DNA of 14,204 nucleotides from an uncultured Formosa sp. (lineage in GTDB: Bacteria > Bacteroidota > Bacteroidia > Flavobacteriales > Flavobacteriaceae), in the NCBI GenBank assembly GCA_902516685.1, contig CABXZJ010000025.1:1-14204 (forward strand), read 5' to 3'. Positions within the stretch are counted from its first letter, which is position 1. Each line of letters begins with the position of its first letter. The translations under genes and the position numbers were made by a program. Shown piece after piece: positions 7,146 through 14,204 of this stretch. Below the pieces are notes generated by a model. The model saw only the letters and a program-made list of their open reading frames with translations, did not search any database and was not told where the DNA came from.

Positions 7146-7229
7146 TGTGTTAAAAATAACGTTTAATTTATTAAAATATTTATATTTTTATTTAATTCGT
7201 TTTTTATCTGTACAGTTGTAATTCATTAT

Positions 7230-8909
7230 ATGAAGCCATTAAATAAGTATAGTAAGACAATTAGCCAAGATTCAACTCAACCTGCTGCTCAAGCCATGTT
7301 GCATGCCATCGGATTGAGCCGAGAAGATTTTAACAAAGCCATTGTTGGAATTGCCAGTACTGGTTATGAAGGCAATCCCTGCAATATGCATCTAAATGAT
7401 CTTGCCAAATTGGTCAAGAAAGGCACTCTCAATACAGATATCATTGGTTTAATTTTTAACACCATCGGCGTCAGTGATGGTATATCTATGGGAACCCCTG
7501 GGATGCGTTTTTCGCTTCCTTCCAGAGACGTTATTGCAGATTCTATGGAAACGGTTGTTCAAGCCATGAGCTATGACGGACTTGTGACTGTTGTGGGTTG
7601 TGACAAAAACATGCCCGGTGCACTTATGGCCATGATTCGCATCAACAAACCCTGTCTGATGGTTTACGGAGGCACTATTGATTCTGGTTGTCACAATGGT
7701 AAAAAGTTAGATATCGTTTCAGCATTTGAAGCCTGGGGCAGTAAAGTTGCAGGTACCATTTCTGAAAATGAATTTCAAAATATTGTTGAAAAGGCCTGTC
7801 CTGGAGCTGGTGCCTGTGGGGGCATGTACACTGCTAATACCATGGCCTCAGCGATAGAGGCATTGGGAATGACACTGCCTTATAACGCCTCAAATCCAGC
7901 GACTGGATCAGATAAAAAATCGGAATCCATCGCAGCTGGACAAGCCATGCGAATACTTCTTGAAAAAGACATCAAACCCTCTGATATCATTTCAAAAAAA
8001 TCTATAGAAAACGCTGTTCGATTGGTTACAATTTTAGGTGGTTCAACCAATGCAGTGCTGCATTTTTTAGCCATCGCAAGAGCTGCTGACATTGATTTTA
8101 CGCTTAAAGATTTCCAAAAAATTAGTGACAAAACTCCCTTCCTGGCAGATTTAAAGCCCAGTGGAAAATACCTTATGGAAGACGTTCATCGCGTTGGTGG
8201 TATCCCCGCTGTTCTCAAATATCTTTTAGAACAAGGTTTATTGCACGGTGAATGTATGACAGTGACTGGAAAAACTCTTGCAGAGAATCTAAAAAACATC
8301 AAGGGATTAAAACCAGGGCAGGACGTTATCAAACCCATAGATAAACCCATCAAGGTAACTGGACACCTCAGAATGCTGTATGGTAACCTTGCTACTGAGG
8401 GCAGTGTTGCCAAAATTACTGGCAAGGAAGGTTTAATATTTAGTGGGAAAGCAAAAGTTTTTGACGGTGAATATGCTACCAATGACGGTATTAAAGAAGG
8501 CAAAGTGAAAAAGGGAGATGTGGTTGTCATTCGTTATGAGGGGCCAAAAGGAGGCCCAGGAATGCCTGAAATGCTTAAACCTACAGCAGCTATTATGGGT
8601 GCTGGACTTGGGAAAGAGGTCGCCTTGATAACTGATGGGCGTTTTTCTGGTGGTACCCATGGTTTTGTAGTAGGCCATATCACTCCTGAAGCTCAAGAAG
8701 GGGGTGTCATTGCCCTTGTCAAAGATGGTGATATTATTACCATAAATGCTGTAACCAACAGTATAAATCTGGAAATTTCCGAAGAAGAACTAAAAGTGCG
8801 CAAAGCGCTGTGGAAAGAACCTGCGCTTAAAGTATCAAGAGGTGTTCTTTATAAATATGCTAAAACGGTATCCTCGGCCTCTAAAGGCTGCGTTACCGAT
8901 GAATTTTAA
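7230..8909 (+). CDS. ilvD: Dihydroxy-acid dehydratase
   Basis: IlvD removes water from 2,3-dihydroxy-isovalerate or -methylvalerate to give the 2-oxo acids of valine and isoleucine, the step after IlvC. The 559-residue length is normal. The three Fe-S cluster cysteines are present: Cys51 in NPCNMH, Cys124 in VGCDKNMPG and Cys196 in GAGACGGMY. Ser473 in GRFSGGTHG is the expected catalytic base near the C-terminus, followed by the family motif [11 protein letters not shown]. The ATG at 7230 gives the normal N-terminus [11 protein letters not shown]...QPAAQAM. It is the first gene of ilvD-ilvB-ilvN-ilvC-ilvA, with 167 bases of AT-rich leader ahead and ilvB starting 13 bases after the stop. The base composition is much less AT-rich than the genes just upstream. 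The identification is certain by motif content. Confidence 0.97.
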   Translation: MKPLNKYSKTISQDSTQPAAQAMLHAIGLSREDFNKAIVGIASTGYEGNPCNMHLNDLAKLVKKGTLNTDIIGLIFNTIGVSDGISMGTPGMRFSLPSRDVIADSMETVVQAMSYDGLVTVVGCDKNMPGALMAMIRINKPCLMVYGGTIDSGCHNGKKLDIVSAFEAWGSKVAGTISENEFQNIVEKACPGAGACGGMYTANTMASAIEALGMTLPYNASNPATGSDKKSESIAAGQAMRILLEKDIKPSDIISKKSIENAVRLVTILGGSTNAVLHFLAIARAADIDFTLKDFQKISDKTPFLADLKPSGKYLMEDVHRVGGIPAVLKYLLEQGLLHGECMTVTGKTLAENLKNIKGLKPGQDVIKPIDKPIKVTGHLRMLYGNLATEGSVAKITGKEGLIFSGKAKVFDGEYATNDGIKEGKVKKGDVVVIRYEGPKGGPGMPEMLKPTAAIMGAGLGKEVALITDGRFSGGTHGFVVGHITPEAQEGGVIALVKDGDIITINAVTNSINLEISEEELKVRKALWKEPALKVSRGVLYKYAKTVSSASKGCVTDEF

Positions 8910-8922
8910 AAATGATACAGTT

Positions 8923-10656
8923 ATGGAATTAAAAACAAAAGCCCATACCAACTATATGAATTTACCCAAAGTAAGTATTTCTGGCGCTGAAGCAGTGGTT
9001 CGTTGTCTCATAGCTGAAGGTGTAGATATTATATACGGCTATCCTGGAGGTGCCATAATGCCGGTCTATGATGAATTTTATAAATACCACAAGGAAATTT
9101 ACCATGTACTTACACGCCATGAACAAGGGGCTACCCACGCAGCACAAGGCTATGCCCGAATTTCTGGAAAAGTTGGGGTGGCTATTGCCACTTCAGGTCC
9201 TGGAGCTACTAATCTAATTACAGGCATTGCAGATGCCCAAATTGATTCAACGCCTATGGTTTGTATTACAGGTCAAGTTCCTTCTCACTTACTCGGTAGT
9301 GATGCTTTTCAAGAAACCGATATTGTTGGGATTTCGACCCCTGTGACCAAATGGAACCATCAAATTACGAGAGCTGAGGAAATACCAGAAGTGATGGCTA
9401 AAGCATTTTATATTGCCCGCAGTGGCAGACCTGGACCTGTACTGATTGACATCACAAAGGATGCACAATTTGAGTCTTTTGATTTCACATATAAAAAATG
9501 TGTGGGTGTTAGAAGTTATAAGCCTGTTCCAAAACTCAACCCTGAATACCTGAAAGCCGCTGCTCAATTGATCAATTCTGCCAAAAAACCTTTAATTGTT
9601 TGGGGGCAAGGCGTTATTCTAGGCGAAGCTGAAAAAGAATTCAAAGCCATGGTTGAAAAAACAGGTATTCCAGCCGCATGGACCATTATGGGGGTTTCTG
9701 CTATAGCAACAGAACATCCACTCAATGTGGGTATGGTTGGAATGCATGGCAATTATGGACCGAATGTTCTGACCAACGAATGCGATGTTTTAATTGCTAT
9801 CGGGATGCGTTTTGACGATCGCGTTACTGGTAATCTCAGTGAATATGCCAAGCAAGCCAAAGTCATACACTTTGAAATTGACCCTGCAGAAGTTGATAAA
9901 AATGTTAAAACAGATGTAGCAGTTTTGGGGGATGCAAAACAGAGCCTAAAGGCCATTTTACCACTTTTAAATAAAAACACCCACAGCGACTGGCTAAATA
10001 AATTTGAAGCGTTGTCTAAAATTGAATTTGAAAAAGTCATAAAAGGGGACTTATATCCCACTAAAAAGGGCTTGACAATGGGTGAGGTCCTTAAGGAGAT
10101 CAATCTTCAAAGCAAGGGTAAAGCGGCTATTGTATCAGATGTTGGGCAACACCAAATGATTGCTTGCAGATATGCAGAATTCTCTCAAACTCGTGGAAAT
10201 ATAACTTCTGGTGGATTGGGAACAATGGGATTTGCTTTACCAGCATCGATTGGTGCTAAAATGGCTAGCCCTGAACGCGAAGTTGTGGCGGTGATAGGGG
10301 ATGGCGGTTATCAAATGACCATACAAGAATTGGGAACGATTTTTCAAACCAAGGCTGCTGTTAAAATTGTAGTTCTTAACAATGATTTTTTAGGAATGGT
10401 AAGGCAGTGGCAACAATTATTTTTTGACAAGCGTTATGCCTCAACTGAAATGACAAATCCAGATTTTGTCGCAATTGCTAAAGGCTATCAAATCTCTGCA
10501 AAACGCGTTACAGACAGAGCCGATATGGCCGCTGCAGTCAAAGAAATGATGACCTCAAAAGACGCTTACTTCTTAGAGGTTTGTGTTGAAAAAGAGGACA
10601 ATGTGTTTCCGATGATCCCCTCCGGTGCATCGGTTTCTGATATAAGATTAGATTAA
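8923..10656 (+). CDS. ilvB: Acetolactate synthase, large catalytic subunit
   Basis: The large subunit of acetohydroxyacid synthase condenses two pyruvates, or pyruvate with 2-oxobutyrate, using thiamine diphosphate (TPP), Mg2+ and FAD. From the chosen start it has 577 residues. The catalytic Glu67 lies in RHEQGA, preceded by GYPGGAIMPVYD. The TPP/Mg2+ motif begins GDGGYQ at residues 459-464 and ends at Asn486-Asn487, followed by FLGMVRQWQQ. The frame is open upstream to a GTG at 8842, deep inside ilvD, and an ATG at 8899 overlaps the ilvD end. The ATG at 8923 is preferred because it lies 13 bases after the ilvD stop and leaves the usual short tail before SGAEAVVRCL. Its regulatory partner ilvN starts 10 bases downstream, so the holoenzyme subunits are co-expressed. 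Confidence 0.96.
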   Translation: MELKTKAHTNYMNLPKVSISGAEAVVRCLIAEGVDIIYGYPGGAIMPVYDEFYKYHKEIYHVLTRHEQGATHAAQGYARISGKVGVAIATSGPGATNLITGIADAQIDSTPMVCITGQVPSHLLGSDAFQETDIVGISTPVTKWNHQITRAEEIPEVMAKAFYIARSGRPGPVLIDITKDAQFESFDFTYKKCVGVRSYKPVPKLNPEYLKAAAQLINSAKKPLIVWGQGVILGEAEKEFKAMVEKTGIPAAWTIMGVSAIATEHPLNVGMVGMHGNYGPNVLTNECDVLIAIGMRFDDRVTGNLSEYAKQAKVIHFEIDPAEVDKNVKTDVAVLGDAKQSLKAILPLLNKNTHSDWLNKFEALSKIEFEKVIKGDLYPTKKGLTMGEVLKEINLQSKGKAAIVSDVGQHQMIACRYAEFSQTRGNITSGGLGTMGFALPASIGAKMASPEREVVAVIGDGGYQMTIQELGTIFQTKAAVKIVVLNNDFLGMVRQWQQLFFDKRYASTEMTNPDFVAIAKGYQISAKRVTDRADMAAAVKEMMTSKDAYFLEVCVEKEDNVFPMIPSGASVSDIRLD

Positions 10657-10666
10657 TACCCTGACT

Positions 10667-11197
10667 ATGAAAAATACACCAAAAAAATACACTATCTCGA
10701 TATACACTGAAAACAACATCGGTTTGTTAAATAGAATTTCTGCCATTTTTCAGCGCAGGCATATCAATATTGAGAGTATGAATATTTCAGAATCTGAAAT
10801 TGAAAGCGTTTCTAGGTTTACAATCGTTGTTGAAATGAGTGAGGAAAATGTTAAAAAAATTATTGGACAAATCGAAAAACAAATCGAAGTCATCAAGGCC
10901 TTTTATCACAAGGATGAAGAAACAATTCATCTTGAAACATGTATGTTTAAAATAAATTCCGATTTGCTCTTTGAGGAACGTCAAATACAAAATATCATTA
11001 AGGACAGCGATGCTAGAATTGTCACTGTCAACAGGGAGTTTTTTGTTCTTGAAAAATCGGGTAGGCGACATGAGATAGAAATACTTCACAGAGAATTAAA
11101 GGTCTTTGGGGTGATGCAATTTGTGCGCTCAGGCCGCATCGCAGTGACCAAAGACGAGATGAAAATAAGCAACATATTGAACGCATTTAATACATAA
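10667..11197 (+). CDS. ilvN: Acetolactate synthase, small regulatory subunit
   Basis: The 176-residue protein is the regulatory partner of IlvB. An N-terminal ACT domain spans about residues 8-80, starting YTISIYTENNIGLLNRISAIF and containing RRHINIESMN, the region that binds valine at the dimer interface in this family. The C-terminal half (about 90-170) matches the extended ALS small-subunit domain, with RIVTVNREFFVLEKSG and a final RSGRIAVTK. Its length is close to that of E. coli IlvH-type subunits. By family knowledge it stimulates the catalytic subunit and gives feedback inhibition by valine; whether this one is valine-sensitive cannot be read with certainty. It sits 10 bases after ilvB and 19 bases before ilvC, so it is an internal gene of the operon. 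No unusual features. Confidence 0.95.
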   Translation: MKNTPKKYTISIYTENNIGLLNRISAIFQRRHINIESMNISESEIESVSRFTIVVEMSEENVKKIIGQIEKQIEVIKAFYHKDEETIHLETCMFKINSDLLFEERQIQNIIKDSDARIVTVNREFFVLEKSGRRHEIEILHRELKVFGVMQFVRSGRIAVTKDEMKISNILNAFNT

Positions 11198-11216
11198 ATC
11201 TAATTAAACTTTTATA

Positions 11217-12698
11217 ATGGCAAATTACTTTAACACACTTTCATTGGGACAAAAATTAGAACAATTATCTAAGTGTCGATTTATGGAGACTTCTGAATTC
11301 CAGGATGGCGTAAACGCTTTAAAAAATAAAAAAATTGTAATCATTGGATGTGGTGCACAGGGACTTAATCAAGGGCTTAACATGAGGGATTCAGGCTTGG
11401 ATATTTCTTATGCATTAAGAGATGAAGCCATTAAAACGCAGCGACAATCATTTAAAAATGCCTCTGGTAATGGTTTTACAGTAGGAAATTACAACGATTT
11501 AATTCCCACGGCCGACTTGGTTTTAAATTTAACTCCTGACAAGCAACATTCCAAAGTCGTGGATGCGGTAATGCCACTCATGAAAGAAGGGGCAACACTT
11601 TCCTATTCACATGGCTTTAACATTGTAGAGGAAGGCAAACAAATTCGCAAAGACCTAACAGTGATCATGGTCGCACCGAAATGTCCTGGAAGTGAAGTAA
11701 GGGAGGAATACTTAAGAGGTTTTGGGGTGCCAACTCTGATCGCGGTACATCCAGAGAACGATCCTGAGGGAAAAGGCTGGCCTCAGGCCAAAGCATATGC
11801 GGTCGCCACAGGTGGGCATAAAGCAGGTGTTTTGGAGTCTTCTTTCGTTGCTGAGGTAAAAAGTGACTTAATGGGGGAACAGACGATTTTGTGCGGCGTT
11901 TTACAAACAGCCACAATACTGTCATTTGACAGCATGGTGGCCCATGGAATCAATGCTGCTTATGCTTCTAAATTGATACAATATGGATGGGAAACCATTA
12001 CAGAAGCACTTAAACATGGTGGTATTACCAATATGATGGACCGTTTGTCAAATCCAGCAAAACTAAAAGCTTTTGAATTGTCAGAAAACTTAAAAACCAT
12101 TATGAAACCTTTATTTGAAAAGCATATGGACGATATTATGTCCGGATATTTTTCAAAAACAATGATGGAGGATTGGGCAAATGACGATGTAAATCTCTTG
12201 TCTTGGCGTGCTGCAACTGGTGAAACAGCCTTTGAAAAAACAGCTGCGACTTCAGATTATATCAGTGAACAAGAATATTTTGATCATGGAATCCTTATGG
12301 TCGCTTTTGTACGTTCAGGAGTTGAACTGGCTTTTGAAACCATGGTCGCCTCTGGCATTGTTGAAGCATCGGCCTATTATGAGTCTTTACATGAATTACC
12401 GCTGATTGCCAACACCGTTGCAAGAAAAAAACTATTTGAAATGAATCGCATAATCTCGGATACGGCAGAGTATGGCTGTTATTTATTTGACCACGCTTGT
12501 AAGCCTCTGCTGGCTGATTTTATGAAAACCTTGACTGTAGGGTGTATTGGAACTGCATATAAACCAGAAACAAACGCTGTAGATAATGCTGATTTAATTG
12601 CTGTAAATCAATCAATTAAACAGCACCCTATAGAGGCCGTTGGTGCTATGCTAAGAAAAGCCATGACCGATATGAAAGTTATCAAAACAGAGGTATAA
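11217..12698 (+). CDS. ilvC: Ketol-acid reductoisomerase, class II (long form)
   Basis: IlvC isomerises and reduces acetolactate or acetohydroxybutyrate with NAD(P)H and Mg2+. At 493 residues it is the long class II form and aligns without gaps to recalled E. coli IlvC over most of its length. The nucleotide loop is GCGAQG (44-49). The catalytic and metal residues are all in place: His132 in YSHGFN, Lys155, Asp217 and Glu221 in KSDLMGEQ, Glu389 and Glu393 in YYESLHE, and Ser414. In the cofactor-specificity loop Arg68, Arg76 and Ser78 are kept, but the positions of E. coli Lys69 and Lys75 are Asp69 and Gln75, so affinity for NADPH may be weakened. The ATG at 11217 gives the usual MANYFNTL start. 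It sits between ilvN and ilvA with 19-base gaps. Confidence 0.97.
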   Translation: MANYFNTLSLGQKLEQLSKCRFMETSEFQDGVNALKNKKIVIIGCGAQGLNQGLNMRDSGLDISYALRDEAIKTQRQSFKNASGNGFTVGNYNDLIPTADLVLNLTPDKQHSKVVDAVMPLMKEGATLSYSHGFNIVEEGKQIRKDLTVIMVAPKCPGSEVREEYLRGFGVPTLIAVHPENDPEGKGWPQAKAYAVATGGHKAGVLESSFVAEVKSDLMGEQTILCGVLQTATILSFDSMVAHGINAAYASKLIQYGWETITEALKHGGITNMMDRLSNPAKLKAFELSENLKTIMKPLFEKHMDDIMSGYFSKTMMEDWANDDVNLLSWRAATGETAFEKTAATSDYISEQEYFDHGILMVAFVRSGVELAFETMVASGIVEASAYYESLHELPLIANTVARKKLFEMNRIISDTAEYGCYLFDHACKPLLADFMKTLTVGCIGTAYKPETNAVDNADLIAVNQSIKQHPIEAVGAMLRKAMTDMKVIKTEV

Positions 12699-12717
12699 AA
12701 ACAACCACTCCAAACTG

Positions 12718-13983
12718 ATGAAACAAATAAAAGAAATTTATTTTCCAACGATTGAAGCCATTAAAGCTGCCGCCCTCAAACTCAGGGGCATTGCAGCATT
12801 GTCCCCATTAGAAAAACACCAGCGCTTTTCTGAGAAATACAACTGTCAAATGTTTTTTAAAAGAGAAGATCTACAACAAGTACGCTCCTACAAAATTAGG
12901 GGTGCCTATAATAAAATCTCTTCTTTAAGCCCTGAGAATATAAAAAGGGGTATCGTTTGCGCAAGTGCCGGGAACCACGCTCAAGGCGTGGCCTTATCAT
13001 GTTATTTGTTAAAAATTAAAGGTAAGATTTATATGCCTGCTCCAACTCCGAATCAAAAAGTAGAACAAGTCAAAATGTTTGGAAAGCAATATGTTGAAAT
13101 GGTTTTGGTAGGAGATACCTTTGACGATTCTTATCACGAGGCTATTAAAGAATGTGAAAAATTTGGGAAACCGCTTGTTCACCCTTTTAACGATCCGAAA
13201 GTTATTGAGGGACAGGGTACAGTGGGTCTGGAAATTATTCAGCAGTCTAAAATTCCCATTGATTATATTTTTATTCCAGTGGGTGGCGGCGGATTGGCCT
13301 CTGGACTCTCCACAGCTGTCAAAGCCTTGTCTCCAAAAACAAAAATTATTGGTGTTGAGCCTGCAGGAGCCCCATCAATGTCGCTGTCTATTGACAAGGG
13401 AGAAATTATAAAATTAAACAAAATTGAAAAGTTTGTAGATGGTGCATCGGTCAAACGAGTAGGGGATTTAACCTTTGAAATTTGTCATAGAAATTTAGAT
13501 TTAATGACTACAGTACACGAGGGTAAAATCTGTCAAACAATACTCGAAATGTATAATAAAGACGCCATTGTAGCGGAGCCTGCAGGAGTGATGAGCCTGG
13601 CTGCATTGGATGATTTTAAAGATGAAATTAAAGGTAAAACTGTGGTTTGCTTGGTTAGTGGAAGCAACAACGATATTACTAGAACACCAGAAATTGAGGA
13701 GCGCGCCCTGCTGTATGCCAATTTAAAGCATTATTTTATAATTAAGTTTCCACAACGTCCAGGGGCCTTGCGTGAATTTGTGGTCGATATATTGGGTCCC
13801 AAAGACGACATTACACATTTTGAGTACACTAAAAAGGTGAACCGGGAAAACGATGTGGCCGTTGTAGGTATACAATTAAAGTCTCAAAAAGACTTAAAAC
13901 CACTCATAAGCAAACTAAAAGCTCATAATTTCTTTGGTGATTATATTAATGATAAGCCAGATTTATTTCAGTTAATGGTTTAG
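12718..13983 (+). CDS. ilvA: Biosynthetic threonine ammonia-lyase (short form, one regulatory domain)
   Basis: Threonine deaminase converts threonine to 2-oxobutyrate and ammonia, the entry to isoleucine. The PLP lysine is Lys59 in VRSYKIRGAYNK, the substrate-side loop is SAGNHAQG (83-90), and the phosphate-binding glycine loop is PVGGGGLASG (187-196). Residues about 336-412 form a single ACT-like C-terminal domain (FPQRPGALREFV), which in this family binds isoleucine for feedback control. At 421 residues it is the shorter one-domain type rather than the 514-residue, two-domain E. coli enzyme. The regulatory domain argues for a biosynthetic rather than catabolic role, as does its place as last gene of the ilv operon, 19 bases after ilvC. 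No hairpin terminator is visible after the stop. Confidence 0.95.
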   Translation: MKQIKEIYFPTIEAIKAAALKLRGIAALSPLEKHQRFSEKYNCQMFFKREDLQQVRSYKIRGAYNKISSLSPENIKRGIVCASAGNHAQGVALSCYLLKIKGKIYMPAPTPNQKVEQVKMFGKQYVEMVLVGDTFDDSYHEAIKECEKFGKPLVHPFNDPKVIEGQGTVGLEIIQQSKIPIDYIFIPVGGGGLASGLSTAVKALSPKTKIIGVEPAGAPSMSLSIDKGEIIKLNKIEKFVDGASVKRVGDLTFEICHRNLDLMTTVHEGKICQTILEMYNKDAIVAEPAGVMSLAALDDFKDEIKGKTVVCLVSGSNNDITRTPEIEERALLYANLKHYFIIKFPQRPGALREFVVDILGPKDDITHFEYTKKVNRENDVAVVGIQLKSQKDLKPLISKLKAHNFFGDYINDKPDLFQLMV

Positions 13984-14015
13984 TTTTTATTTTGATAATA
14001 CAGAAAACCTTTGTA

Positions 14016-14046
14016 TTTGTTCTATAATTTATATTATGTAAAATTG
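14016..14046 (+). promoter_or_regulatory. Candidate promoter for the DUF3817 gene
   Basis: TTTG at 14016-14019 and TAAAATTG at 14039-14046 are 19 bases apart; the second differs from TAnnTTTG at one position. Transcription would start near 14053, about 35 bases before the ATG at 14088. The AT-rich setting makes a chance match possible. Confidence 0.35.
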
Positions 14047-14087
14047 AATGTTTAATTATTTATTAGTTTTGTATTATAAACAGAAAT

Positions 14088-14204
14088 ATGTATTTAATAA
14101 ATTTCTTTAGAATAATTGCTTTACTTGAAGGTATATCATATATTCTATTACTATTTATAGCCGTACCTATTAAATATGCTTATGGCGAGGCTCTGTACGT
14201 TAAA
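14088..14204 (+). CDS. DUF3817 membrane protein, N-terminal part (3' end outside window)
   Basis: Only the first 39 codons are present and the frame is open to the window edge. The start of the protein, FFRIIALLEGISYILLLFI followed by PIKYAYG, matches the characteristic opening of DUF3817 integral membrane proteins: a hydrophobic first helix carrying a Glu-Gly pair, then a Pro-Leu/Ile-Lys-Tyr turn. The ATG at 14088 is the first possible start after an in-frame stop at 14064-14066. It lies 104 bases after ilvA, and a candidate promoter lies between, so it is probably not part of the amino acid operon. The family's function is unknown. The assignment rests on a short piece but the motif is distinctive. 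Confidence 0.7.
   Translation, partial: MYLINFFRIIALLEGISYILLLFIAVPIKYAYGEALYVK

Noticed and set aside
7144..7190. TTTG at 7144 with downstream TA-rich elements as an ilvD promoter
   Set aside because: No TAnnTTTG match occurs at the right distance; the closest (TATATTTT at 7181) lacks the final G and is too far away.
12208..12405. Second + strand frame inside ilvC
   Set aside because: It overlaps the coding region for the Glu389/Glu393 metal-binding segment of IlvC; it is a frame-shifted shadow.

Overview
The window looks like chromosomal DNA from a marine or environmental member of the Flavobacteriaceae (Bacteroidota). The reasons are: AT-rich DNA; almost no Shine-Dalgarno sequences before the starts; upstream elements matching the Bacteroidota promoter form (TTTG, about 19 bases, then TAnnTTTG); and families typical of the group, including a DUF4294 protein and a THUMP-domain rRNA methyltransferase beside a small class I methyltransferase. 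This assignment is inferred from gene content, with no 16S or marker phylogeny behind it.

Left part (1-2907): the 3' end of acetyl-CoA synthetase (acs, + strand). It converges on a two-gene minus-strand unit: an M42 metallo-aminopeptidase followed 2 bases later by a NUDIX hydrolase that starts at TTG. Divergent from the peptidase is an exported DUF4294 protein.

Middle part (2941-7062): a minus-strand SAM-dependent methyltransferase, divergent from an RlmL/YpsC-like 23S rRNA guanine-N2 methyltransferase. The 58-base gap between them holds a perfect 17-base inverted repeat. Next come a superfamily 2 DEAH helicase with its own good promoter and a CIA30-family protein joined to it by an ATGA stop/start overlap. 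This block is clearly more AT-rich than both flanks.

Right part (7230-13983): a five-gene branched-chain amino acid operon, ilvD-ilvB-ilvN-ilvC-ilvA, with gaps of 10-19 bases. The genes supply threonine deaminase, both acetolactate synthase subunits, ketol-acid reductoisomerase and dihydroxyacid dehydratase: every step from threonine/pyruvate to the branched 2-oxo acids except the final transamination (IlvE). A 167-base AT-rich leader precedes ilvD and could hold regulation. The window ends inside a DUF3817 membrane protein gene.

No tRNA or rRNA gene, CRISPR array, insertion sequence, integrase or convincing rho-independent terminator was seen. No non-coding stretch exceeds 300 bases. The ordinary metabolic parts are assigned with high confidence. 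I found no clear new biological system. The least explained items are the helicase-CIA30 pair, the palindromic divergent promoter and the ilv leader.
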